Positions 25,091 through 33,157 of a stretch of DNA of 64,000 nt are shown here, in pieces (position 1 is the stretch's first letter; every line of letters starts with the position of its first letter). Source of the DNA: Saprospiraceae bacterium (lineage in GTDB: Bacteria > Bacteroidota > Bacteroidia > Chitinophagales > Saprospiraceae); the NCBI GenBank assembly GCA_016715465.1, contig JADKAA010000029.1:1798001-1862000 (forward strand), in the 5' to 3' direction. The notes beneath the pieces are model-generated. The model was given only the letters and a program-made list of their open reading frames with translations. It was not told where the DNA came from and searched no databases. A program made the position numbers and the translations under genes.

Positions 25091-26892
25091 CTTAATATTT
25101 GAAAGGTCTTTGAAAACAATTGAAATTCAGAATTTTCGATAGAAATAAGGTATGTCCCATTTTGCAATTGAAGCAAATCAAAATTTAGATCATCTAACAA
25201 AATTATATTTTCCTTTACAAAAACCAAATCATTTGTATTTGAGTTCCTTATGTAAATTTTACTTATGTCATTAATCATATCACTTTCCAAAAGTTGAATA
25301 GAAACTATTCCGTTTGATGGATTTGGAGAAATAATATATTCAATGTTTTTACAATCTCTATCTGGCAAATTTATTTTTTGAACAATTTCTCGTTCTCCAC
25401 AATCTGATTTGACTTTAAGTTTTACATAAAAATGAGCATTTTTGAATATTCTTTGGTTTGGCAAGTTAATATTCACCTCATTCTGATTGGTGTGATAAAT
25501 CGTTGGAGATGCCGATAGATTTCCATCGCTGAATATTGTCCATTCAACTTGAGTTTCTTTATTGTATTGCAAAGTACTCAAAGCAATTTCTCCTCTACAC
25601 GGGTCAATATATCCAGAGTTGATTTGTGGAAAAGGGATCCCAAGTTGCAATGGCAGGGTAAATGTTTTTAAGCCACATGGTTCAATATTTGTAGTAATCG
25701 AGACAGAACCAAATTCATTATTAGAATTTGGTTCTGTAGTCAATCTTATGCAACCAAAATGTTTTAATGTATCAAAATAAAAAGTGTCAATTGGAATGCC
25801 ATTAACGATTATTATAGTGTCCTTTTGAATCAAATCAAATGCAGGGTTTTGGGTAATAACTAAATTAGACGTTGTGCTAAATTGGGAATTATTGTCAATA
25901 GGACCATCGAAACAGTACAATAAGGTGTCTCTTTTGTTTCTATCAAAACAAAGTGCAGAAGAACCATTTACTTTAAATGAATTACATAAATCTTGTAATC
26001 CATTTTGTGTATTTCTTTGATATACTCTTATAAAATCAATCTCCATTGACTTTGGTACTACTTGAAGATTGTTGGCTTCTTCGTCAAATAAAGCTACATT
26101 GGCAATGACATTTATTGGGTTGCCATATTTTGGAAATTCAGGATGCTGCAAATACCACCCTGCTGGCACATTGCAATTTGTTACAGGCGTACCATCCAAC
26201 TTGAAGTATCGATTCATTGTCACCTTTTTTACGCCATCAAGATAGAAATTTACAAAAAATTTATCATATTCAACTGTATAAGTATGAAATTCTTGAGACA
26301 TATCAATTCCTGGTTCAACAATTTGGTGAAATTGTTCATGCTCATTATCATAATAATGTACAGAACATTCAAAACGATCTGACTCTTCATAAAATTCAAA
26401 AACATCTAATTCAGTTGCTGGATCGCCTCCGAAAGTCCAAAAAGAAGGCCAGTAACCTACCCCAGAACTAATCTTACATCTTATTTCATATTTGGTGTAT
26501 GTATTAAATGACTGTATCGATTGGATCATTCCAGATGTGTATTTTTCATTGAACTCATACCAAGTTCCGGCTTCCTCCTTTACATCTAAATATAACTTAC
26601 CATTTTCTACCCTGACATTTCCATCTCGATAAATTTGGCCCTCAGGTTTTTCAATTGTACTATGAGTCCTACAAAAAGGGCATTGATCAGAACCGTTTTC
26701 ACCATAAGGGTAAAATCTTGTCCATTTTTGCGTATTAATGCTATTGCCATTAAATTCGTCAAAGAATACTAATTTAAATGGTGTAGTCTCACAAATATTT
26801 CCACCAGCAAAAAAAACAGATGGTTGATTTTGTGAATTGAGTAAATTAGAAATTGTTAAAACTAAAAGTATAAAGTATTGTCTCATTATCAT
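25087..26892 (-). CDS. Secreted glycoside hydrolase family 16 protein with T9SS sorting domain
   Basis: The 601-aa product has a signal peptide (to about residue 20) and a GH16 domain at about 36-295. Substrate-cleft aromatics lie near YWPSFW, and the catalytic motif E161-L-D163-V-F-E166 is the ExDxxE signature in which E161 is nucleophile and E166 acid/base. The domain ends with IDFIRVYQR, the usual last strand. A beta-rich linker of about 220 residues follows, then a type A sorting domain (about 525-601: YIISPNPSNGIVSIQLL, NGTYLISIEN). The enzyme would be displayed or secreted and cleave a beta-1,3/1,4-glucan, laminarin or galactan type polymer; specificity cannot be told. A CPFC pair at 71-74 may form a disulphide or metal site. 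Confidence 0.88.
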   Translation of the reverse strand: MIMRQYFILLVLTISNLLNSQNQPSVFFAGGNICETTPFKLVFFDEFNGNSINTQKWTRFYPYGENGSDQCPFCRTHSTIEKPEGQIYRDGNVRVENGKLYLDVKEEAGTWYEFNEKYTSGMIQSIQSFNTYTKYEIRCKISSGVGYWPSFWTFGGDPATELDVFEFYEESDRFECSVHYYDNEHEQFHQIVEPGIDMSQEFHTYTVEYDKFFVNFYLDGVKKVTMNRYFKLDGTPVTNCNVPAGWYLQHPEFPKYGNPINVIANVALFDEEANNLQVVPKSMEIDFIRVYQRNTQNGLQDLCNSFKVNGSSALCFDRNKRDTLLYCFDGPIDNNSQFSTTSNLVITQNPAFDLIQKDTIIIVNGIPIDTFYFDTLKHFGCIRLTTEPNSNNEFGSVSITTNIEPCGLKTFTLPLQLGIPFPQINSGYIDPCRGEIALSTLQYNKETQVEWTIFSDGNLSASPTIYHTNQNEVNINLPNQRIFKNAHFYVKLKVKSDCGEREIVQKINLPDRDCKNIEYIISPNPSNGIVSIQLLESDMINDISKIYIRNSNTNDLVFVKENIILLDDLNFDLLQLQNGTYLISIENSEFQLFSKTFQILR

Positions 26893-26957
26893 TTTTTTAA
26901 TTGATTTAGTAATTAATTGGATACAAATCTTGCATAGCCGCCATACTATACGCTGGG

Positions 26958-27398
26958 CTACAGGTACATTTTCCTAAAAGGGTAATATCGGACATAGGCT
27001 TCGCCATTAAATGGTTTTTTCAGATCTAGATTATCCGGCGTGTCTGCAAATGTTTTTAAATAATTCATAGAATCAAGAACCTCTCTGATTCTGGTACGAT
27101 CTGTATATTCCAGGGTCCAGTTTCGTAAAAGAGTGTCGTTGTCAAATACATAGTTGTTGCCCTGGTACCCAATCAGTTCATTGGTAGTTTCTGTTTCACG
27201 AATCTGGTCGCCTTTTTTAACTTCGGTGCCATTGTGGATGTACTCAGTTGTCTCAATTAATATTGATTCCTCTGATCGCACACTTGCTTCCAGTCCGGTA
27301 TCATTTGGACTGATTTGACATTCATCCTTAGTACATGAATTGAAAAAAACGAGAAAGATCATACCTAAAATGACCTGCTGAAAATTAATACGTTTCAT
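26958..27398 (-). CDS. Lipoprotein, function unknown
   Basis: The 146-aa product has a lipoprotein signal (MKRINFQQVILGMIFLVFF, lipobox NSC). The mature part is Glu/Thr-rich with short strands (ESILIETTEYIHN, NYVFDNDTLLRNWTLEYTD) and ends RYYPFRKMYL. No family recognised. It is the gene upstream of the GH16 gene on the same strand, 65 bp away, and may belong to the same unit. Confidence 0.65.
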   Translation of the reverse strand: MKRINFQQVILGMIFLVFFNSCTKDECQISPNDTGLEASVRSEESILIETTEYIHNGTEVKKGDQIRETETTNELIGYQGNNYVFDNDTLLRNWTLEYTDRTRIREVLDSMNYLKTFADTPDNLDLKKPFNGEAYVRYYPFRKMYL

Positions 27399-27771
27399 AG
27401 CTAATAAATTAAGTATTAAATTAAGTTTTCTTAGACACCAATTTTGGATCTATCACAAAATCCGAGGACGAGTCCACAGCTTAACTCCTCTTGCCAGGCG
27501 TTTTTACACATTGCATGCTAAATCCCTATTCAGGTTTATATCACATATAGTTTAAACACATAGCGAACTTTGTAACGCCAGCTCTATTAGCAATGGCATT
27601 CCTTAAACTTTTTAAAGTATATCTAGAATTTTCCCTAAAAAGTATTCACAAAAATATACCAGAGTTTCCCTTGATTTGTGCACAATTTTTATAAATCACA
27701 TATTTTTTTCTACAATATGTAAACTGGGATTATGAAACAGTGTGGGTTTGAGGAAATTCAGATCTGGATTT
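27399..27771. other. Gene-free AT-rich interval
   Basis: No coding frame, RNA gene or clear promoter box was recognised between the lipoprotein start and the repeat array. Confidence 0.5.
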
Positions 27772-28177
27772 GTCGATGCCGCGAGGTGCGCTCGCGGTGC
27801 CTTCGCTAAATTGATCTGCCGATCAATTTTTTTGGCGAAGCCAAAATCGTTCAGTTATGGTTGCTTGGTAGGGATTTGTTGACGCCGCGAGATTTGCTCG
27901 CGGTGCCTTCGCTAAATTGATCTGCCGATCAATTTTTTTGGCAGAGCCAAAATCGCTCAGTTATGGTTGCTTGGTAGGGATTTGTTGACGCCGCGAGATT
28001 TGCTCGCGGTGCCTTCGCTAAATTGATCTGCCGATCAATTTTTTTGGCAGAGCCAAAATCGCTCAGTTATGGTTGCTTGGTAGGGATTTGTTGACGCCGC
28101 GAGATTTGCTCGCGGTGCCTTCGCTAAATTGATCTGCCGATCAATTTTTTTGGCAGAGCCAAAATCGCTCAGTTATC
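27772..28177 (+). repeat. Triple-hairpin 106-bp repeat array, cluster 3
   Basis: Four units start at about 27776, 27881, 27987 and 28093, a strict 106-bp period. The first hairpin has loop GTGCG in unit 1 and ATTTG in units 2-4; the third has loop GAA in unit 1 and AGA in the others, while all stems are kept. Each unit contains an uninterrupted IS110 target (27796, 27902, 28008, 28114). Confidence 0.9.
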
Positions 28178-28221
28178 CCCTGGGGCCATTTAAATTCGGA
28201 CTGTTACCGCACTCCCGAAAT

Positions 28222-28248
28222 CTACCTGGCTAACGCCAGTTAGACAGG
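28222..28248 (+). repeat. Dispersed 27-bp hairpin repeat, copy 7
   Basis: An exact unit 45 bp after array cluster 3, again preceded by CTGGGGCCATTTAAA and followed by CCGGTCACCG, the same order as after cluster 2. Confidence 0.85.
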
Positions 28249-28319
28249 CCGGTCACCGAAAAGGATGGCTTCATTCCATACGGCACAAACAGAGAATGAC
28301 CAAACTGCCTGCTATTAAA

Positions 28320-28955
28320 CTATGTTTGCCGGATCTCGCTAAGCAACCCCTCAAGGTCTATATCCGCATTGCTGATGTGGAGTTTCGCATGGATGCCCAG
28401 CGATGCCGCCGCGGCTACATTGTCGGCATTGTCGTCGATAAATAGGGTTTCTCCTGCATTCAGACTAGCATCCTCCAATACAAAGGCAAAGATTTCTTGA
28501 TCCGGCTTTCTCATGCCAATGCGGTGAGAGTAATAGGACTTCTTAAAAAAACGTTGATCGAAGTCGGTGATGCCGTGTTGGTTCTTGAGATCGCGCCGCA
28601 CCCACTCGAGGTGGAGTTCGTTGGTATTGCTCAGGAGATAGGTGTTATACTGCTGACTTACCGCTTCGAGGAATTTGAGTTTGCCGGGGTTCCAGCCTAG
28701 CAACATGGCATTCCAGGCTTTGATGACTTTATCAACGGGAGGTACGCGTTTACACTTGGCCTGAATATTCCACAGAAAGTTCTCAGTAATGACCTTGCCC
28801 TTTTCATAGCCGTCGAAAAGTGATTTATTGGCGAGGTAAAATTCGTGGGCATCGCCATCGAAAATGCCGAGCTCTGACATGTCCCTATACGTAGCAGAAG
28901 GTTCCAGGTCAAGCAATACGCCGCCAAAATCGAAGATGATGTTTTTGATCTGCAC
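28320..28955 (-). CDS. HAD-superfamily phosphatase, YihX-like
   Basis: The 211-aa product has HAD motif I IIFDFGGVLLD (D9), motif II LLSNTNE, motif III lysine in GMRKPDQEIF and motif IV FIDDNADNV, with a helical cap of about 70 residues between I and II. This is the subfamily IA layout of YihX-type sugar-phosphate phosphatases. Motif I has Gly in place of the second Asp (DFG), as in YihX relatives. It is the last gene of a minus-strand run with MBL, isomerase and RmlA genes, 5 bp from its upstream neighbour. The substrate is unknown; a sugar phosphate is plausible given RmlA nearby. Confidence 0.85.
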   Translation of the reverse strand: MQIKNIIFDFGGVLLDLEPSATYRDMSELGIFDGDAHEFYLANKSLFDGYEKGKVITENFLWNIQAKCKRVPPVDKVIKAWNAMLLGWNPGKLKFLEAVSQQYNTYLLSNTNELHLEWVRRDLKNQHGITDFDQRFFKKSYYSHRIGMRKPDQEIFAFVLEDASLNAGETLFIDDNADNVAAAASLGIHAKLHISNADIDLEGLLSEIRQT

Positions 28956-28960
28956 AGGAA

Positions 28961-29899
28961 TTATTTACCACTGGTGAGTTCGAGATATACGGCGTCGATG
29001 CTGCGGCCAATGCCATCTCCCTTCCACTGCTCTGCACCGGGAATGACGGTGGTACTGTTTTTTACTTCTTCCGCGGTGCGACCTGCTGCGATGCATTTAT
29101 TGCCAAATTCAAGCAGTCGCTCCAGGTAGTTGATTTTTGCACGGATGTCTTCTTTGCCAATGACCACTTGATAGTCCGCGGCAGCGTGTCCGCAGATGAA
29201 AATGGTCTCATCGTCGTAGTGCTTCAGTATCGATTCGTTGACCGAAATCCAACTTTGGATGTTGGCGCCGGATGCCTTATCGATGTAGGGAAACCTGCGG
29301 TTGAACACCAGGTCACCCATATGCACGACATTGCTGTGTTCAAAATGGACTACACTGTCTCCATTGGTGTGGGCCGGACCAAAGTATTTACAAGTAATGG
29401 TTTCTTTTCCCACCTTTACCTGATAACCGTCTTTAAAGCTGATCTCAGGCAAAACGATTTTATCGAGTTCATTTTTTTGCGCTGCCGCCCTTTTTTGATT
29501 GGCAATGCTGTTTTCATGGGCGACAAAATGTTGTGTGAAGGCCTTGAGGGAAACGTTGCCACTGGTGTGGTCTCCGTGGTGGTGCGTGTTGAAGACGTAC
29601 TCAATTTTTTCGTCGCTTAACTTTTGACATTCTTTCATTAGGTTGGTCGCCTGCTCGGGAAATTGGGTGTCCACAATTACGGTATTTTTGCCATCGATCA
29701 TCCAGCCAATGGTGCCGCCCTTTTCACTAAAGTAGCCCACACTGCCGCGCAGGTGTTTCATCTTGTACGGCGATGTTTCCGGAATTGCATGTAACATGTC
29801 AAACGAAGTCTTTTTGCTGCACGAGGAAATGGCCAGCGAGGCAAGATACAAACCGGTCAGGCTTTTTGTACTGTCGTTGATAAATTGCCTTCTGTCCAT
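28961..29899 (-). CDS. Exported MBL-fold metallohydrolase
   Basis: The 312-aa product carries the metallo-beta-lactamase zinc motif H106-x-H108-x-D110-H111 (THHHGDH), a later His in GPAHTNGD and an Asp in VHMGDLVF, so both metal sites are complete. The N-terminus (MDRRQFINDS, then hydrophobic to AISSC) looks like a twin-arginine-type leader ending in a lipobox, which places it in the periplasm or outer membrane. It resembles quinoprotein-relay or SoxH-like MBL proteins of Bacteroidota. It sits 26 bp downstream of another leader-bearing enzyme in the same operon. The substrate is unknown. Confidence 0.82.
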   Translation of the reverse strand: MDRRQFINDSTKSLTGLYLASLAISSCSKKTSFDMLHAIPETSPYKMKHLRGSVGYFSEKGGTIGWMIDGKNTVIVDTQFPEQATNLMKECQKLSDEKIEYVFNTHHHGDHTSGNVSLKAFTQHFVAHENSIANQKRAAAQKNELDKIVLPEISFKDGYQVKVGKETITCKYFGPAHTNGDSVVHFEHSNVVHMGDLVFNRRFPYIDKASGANIQSWISVNESILKHYDDETIFICGHAAADYQVVIGKEDIRAKINYLERLLEFGNKCIAAGRTAEEVKNSTTVIPGAEQWKGDGIGRSIDAVYLELTSGK

Positions 29900-29925
29900 T
29901 ATCCTTATTTTAATTTTTTCTAAAA

Positions 29926-30816
29926 TTAACCGGTGATCTCCTTTTTCACGTAGTCGATGCTGATCTTAACACTTTCGAGTGGCAGATGGTTTTTACAGAA
30001 ATCCTGCTCTACATAAAATTGTTTCAGTCCTGCGGTCTCCTGTGCCGCAAAGATGGGCTGCCAGTCGATGACACCCTGCCCTACTTCGGTAAAATACCGT
30101 TCTCTTGTTTTGTCCATATCTTTTACGTGCCACAATGGGAATCGACCCGAATGTTGGCGGAAATACTCCAAACAGTCTTTGCCTGCATACTTTACCCAGT
30201 AAAGGTCAAGCTCAAAATTGACCAGCTTCCGGTCAGTCTGCGCCAGGATCAGATCATAAGGCACCTTGCCATCGATGGGCATGAACTCAAAGTCATGGTT
30301 ATGATACAACATAGACAAACCGTAATTGCTGGCCGTAACCGCGCATTTATTGAGCAGTTCGATCATGCGTTGGTAATCGTCGAGGCTTTTCCGCTCGAAG
30401 TCATGGAGGTAGGCCAGAATCAGGTATTGCTGACCGATGTTGGCAGCATCTTCGCACGCAGCTTCCCATTGGTTGATCATCGTCCGCTTTTGGTTGGGAT
30501 CTTTGGCTCCGGTCTGGGTATGGCCGCTGCGCATCTTCAGGCCGTGGTCGTCGAGTACCTTTCTAAATTCTTTGAGTGGCATGTTGTAATATTTACCTTC
30601 AAAGTAGCCTGCATTTTCCACCTCGCGATAACCCATGGCCGACAGGGTTTTTAAGGTGGCAATGGCATCCTGCGCCATGGCATCTCTGACGGTATAAAGC
30701 TGCAACCCTATGGAATTTTTGTAAGCCGCTGCCAACCTTTGCGTCTTGCATTGCCAAAAGGCCAGGCTACCCGCTGCGACCAGGCCGGTGTTGAGGATGA
30801 AAGTTCTTCGCTTCAT
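29926..30816 (-). CDS. Exported sugar-phosphate isomerase/epimerase-like TIM-barrel protein
   Basis: The 296-aa product has a Tat-like leader (MKRRTFILNTGLVAAGSLAF, then WQC) and an AP-endonuclease-2/xylose-isomerase TIM barrel: GLQLYTVRDAM, GYREVENAG, LAYLHDFERK, LSMLYHNHDFEF, NFELDLYWVKYAG, WHVKDMDKTR, FYVEQDFCK. Glu and His residues at strand ends (NHDFEF, ELDLYW, HVKD, VEQD) are the usual metal ligands. Such secreted members are common in Bacteroidota near sugar-handling genes. It lies 18 bp from rmlA and 26 bp from the MBL gene, so one transcript is likely. The substrate is not evident. Confidence 0.85.
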   Translation of the reverse strand: MKRRTFILNTGLVAAGSLAFWQCKTQRLAAAYKNSIGLQLYTVRDAMAQDAIATLKTLSAMGYREVENAGYFEGKYYNMPLKEFRKVLDDHGLKMRSGHTQTGAKDPNQKRTMINQWEAACEDAANIGQQYLILAYLHDFERKSLDDYQRMIELLNKCAVTASNYGLSMLYHNHDFEFMPIDGKVPYDLILAQTDRKLVNFELDLYWVKYAGKDCLEYFRQHSGRFPLWHVKDMDKTRERYFTEVGQGVIDWQPIFAAQETAGLKQFYVEQDFCKNHLPLESVKISIDYVKKEITG

Positions 30817-30833
30817 ATACCTGATTTTTTCTC

Positions 30834-31706
30834 CTACTTGTTTTCGTATTTCAATAAGTTGAGCAAATACTCCCCATAGCCGCTCTTGATGTATTTGTGC
30901 CCGAGTTTTTCCAGTTGTGCCGCATCGATGAACCCCATCTCATAGGCGGCCTCTTCAATGCAGCCGATTTTCAGACCCTGCCTTTCTTCAATGACCTGGA
31001 TAAACTGTCCAGCCTGCAACAAGGACAAGTGGGTTCCGGTATCGAGCCAGGCAATTCCTCTGCCCAGCACCCCTACCTTGAGTTTTCCCATCTCCAGGTA
31101 GATGCGGTTTACATCGGTAATCTCATATTCTCCCCGTGAGGATGGCTTTAGGTCGCGCGCGATATCGAGTACGGTATTGTCATAAAAATAGATGCCGGGC
31201 ACCGCGTAGTTTGATTTTGGATGTGCCGGTTTTTCTTCGATACTCAGGGCTTTAAATGACTTGTCAAATTCCACCACGCCGTACCTTTCGGGGTCAGCCA
31301 CCTGATAGGCAAAGACAATGCCGCCATCGGGTTGTGTTGAAGCCTGCAATAATTCTTTGAGACCATTGCCATAAAAGATGTTGTCGCCCAGGATGAGCGA
31401 CGCGCCATCGTTGCCCACAAAATCGCGGCCCAGCACAAAGGCCTGTGCCAGTCCGTTGGGCACATGCTGAGGCATATATTCAAAGCGGCAGCCGAGTTCG
31501 TGCCCATCCCCGAGCAGATTTTGGAAATGCGGCAGATCGCCCGGTGTGGAAATGATCATTATTTCCCGGATACCCGCACTCATCATAGTAGAAAGCGGAT
31601 AGTAAATCATGGGCTTGTCGTACACCGGCATCATCTGCTTGCTCATGGCAAGCGTAAGCGGATACAGCCGGGTGCCGAGTCCTCCGGCGAGGATTATTCC
31701 CTTCAT
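30834..31706 (-). CDS. rmlA: Glucose-1-phosphate thymidylyltransferase RmlA
   Basis: It makes dTDP-glucose from dTTP and glucose-1-phosphate, the first step of dTDP-rhamnose synthesis for surface polysaccharide. The N-terminus reads MKGIILAGGLGTRLYPLT, the nucleotide-binding signature; then KQMMPVYDKPMIYYPLS, the NGLAQAFVLG loop, LILGDNIFYG (metal Asp) and SIEEKPAHPKSNYAVPGIYFYD follow. At 290 aa it is full length. The ATG at 31706 is chosen because MKGIILAGG is the family start; the ATG at 31730 would add MIENKVTQ. No rmlBCD genes are in the window. Confidence 0.95.
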   Translation of the reverse strand: MKGIILAGGLGTRLYPLTLAMSKQMMPVYDKPMIYYPLSTMMSAGIREIMIISTPGDLPHFQNLLGDGHELGCRFEYMPQHVPNGLAQAFVLGRDFVGNDGASLILGDNIFYGNGLKELLQASTQPDGGIVFAYQVADPERYGVVEFDKSFKALSIEEKPAHPKSNYAVPGIYFYDNTVLDIARDLKPSSRGEYEITDVNRIYLEMGKLKVGVLGRGIAWLDTGTHLSLLQAGQFIQVIEERQGLKIGCIEEAAYEMGFIDAAQLEKLGHKYIKSGYGEYLLNLLKYENK

Positions 31707-31842
31707 TTGTGTGACTTTGTTTTCAATCAATATTTACCTCCGCCCAAAGGACGGAATTTTTTATCAAAGTGCAAAAACAGTGCCTATCCGCACGCTGTTT
31801 TGCTTTTTGGCCCTCATTTATGTGAAAGACCGCAATTAACGG

Positions 31843-32988
31843 TCAATACTTGATTTCCAGCAGTTTTTCAAGGTAGTGAAACCGAATGCCGTAAGTCTCT
31901 TTGATGTCCTTGATTTCCAGGGCTGCATGGTCATTTTTATGATGCTTTCGCGCGATGATCATGGTATTTTTGGAGGTGTGCTCAGCAGAAATGAACTCAA
32001 ACACCTTGGTCTTATAGCCATGGTCTTCCAGCACCAAAGCCCTGATGGCATCGGTAATGATCTCTGCCTGTCTTTCGAGCAGGATGCCGTGTTTGAGGAT
32101 GCCATTTCGCAGTTCGATTTGCTTTCGGATTTGTTTGTGGCAGCAAGGGGCCAGCACCATGTAGGTAGCCCGGGCTTGCAAACCGGCAAAAATGGACATG
32201 TCGGTGGCTATGTCGCAAGCGTGAAGGGATATGACCATGTCCACGGCATCGATCTTAACGGCTTCAATGTTGGCACACACAAATTTCAGATTTTCAAATC
32301 CAAGTTTGGCAGCATACCCATTGCATTGATCCACCAACTCTTGACGGATCTCATAGCCGGTGAGCTCTACCTTCATGCCTTTTTGCAAAGTAAGGTAGTG
32401 GTACAGGGCGAAGGTGAGATAAGCCTTGCCGCTGCCCATATCGGCGATGGTGAGGGTTTGGGCATGCCCTTCGATCAGGCTGTTGATGATCTCCACAAAT
32501 TTGTTGATCTGACGGTATTTACGGTTGGCGTGTTCGAAGACCCTTCCATTGGTGCTGCTGATACCCAGCAATTCAAGGAAAGGGCTGTCTTCGGCGATAA
32601 AGTAGTCTTTTTCGCGGTTGTGACTGGCGGTTTCTACTTTGGTTGTACCCTTTTTACGGATGAATGTGGCCGTACCTTTTTGATTTTGCAACAGGGCTCC
32701 GTTGCCTTGTTCGCTAAACAATTCGCAATAATAAAACTGATGGGTCAGCTTTTCTTCGAGGTAGGCATAAAAAGCCACATAGGGCACCACCTGGGTAAAA
32801 TGCTGGGTGGCAGTCTTCTCCACATACTTAAACTGGCGGACACCATCTTCTTCGATGAGGGTGACCATGGCACTTCGGGCATCCACGCCTGGCCTGGGTT
32901 TTGACAGGATGAGTTTAAACATCACCTGATCGTCCAACAATTTGCGGATCTCGTGAAAAAATTGGTCTCTTTTGGTCATATGCGCCAT
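31843..32988 (-). CDS. Class I SAM-dependent methyltransferase (METTL25/GSTCD-like)
   Basis: The 381-aa product has an N-terminal alpha+beta region of about 180 residues and then a Rossmann methyltransferase: motif I IADMGSGKAYLTFAL, motif II LTGYEIRQELVDQ, acidic ANIEAVKI, motif IV VDMVISLHACD and a following APCCHKQIRKQI. SLHACD plus APCCHKQ is the signature of the Methyltransf_32 group that includes eukaryotic METTL25 and GSTCD. The substrate in bacteria is unknown; RNA or protein is likely. The start may be the second Met (MTKRDQ). A perfect TATCTTTG box lies 14 bp upstream. Confidence 0.82.
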   Translation of the reverse strand: MAHMTKRDQFFHEIRKLLDDQVMFKLILSKPRPGVDARSAMVTLIEEDGVRQFKYVEKTATQHFTQVVPYVAFYAYLEEKLTHQFYYCELFSEQGNGALLQNQKGTATFIRKKGTTKVETASHNREKDYFIAEDSPFLELLGISSTNGRVFEHANRKYRQINKFVEIINSLIEGHAQTLTIADMGSGKAYLTFALYHYLTLQKGMKVELTGYEIRQELVDQCNGYAAKLGFENLKFVCANIEAVKIDAVDMVISLHACDIATDMSIFAGLQARATYMVLAPCCHKQIRKQIELRNGILKHGILLERQAEIITDAIRALVLEDHGYKTKVFEFISAEHTSKNTMIIARKHHKNDHAALEIKDIKETYGIRFHYLEKLLEIKY

Positions 32989-33001
32989 TCAATCGCCTTT
33001 A

Positions 33002-33009
33002 CAAAGATA
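33002..33009 (-). promoter_or_regulatory. Bacteroidota -7 box upstream of the methyltransferase gene
   Basis: TATCTTTG on the minus strand matches TAnnTTTG and lies 14 bp before the ATG; no TTTG is seen at the expected -33 position. Confidence 0.4.
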
Positions 33010-33095
33010 GAAAAAAAGGTGGTTTGGGCATCGATGTTCTCTAATGACCCCTTCATGTCGGCCTCAAGTGTCGAATATGCACTTTGAGGTGGTTT

Positions 33096-33129
33096 TTTGC
33101 CAAAAAGGGGCTATGTTTTACTATCTTTA
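33096..33129 (+). promoter_or_regulatory. Putative promoter of the CcsBA gene
   Basis: TTTG (33096-33099), 22 bp, then TATCTTTA (33122-33129; one mismatch to TAnnTTTG), ending 28 bp before the ATG. Confidence 0.45.
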
Positions 33130-33157
33130 TCGCTTACACAAATGATATGTATTGCCA

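Noticed and set aside
31876..32904. 342-aa plus-strand frame opposite the methyltransferase
   Set aside because: It lies wholly within the methyltransferase gene on the other strand and shows no family features.
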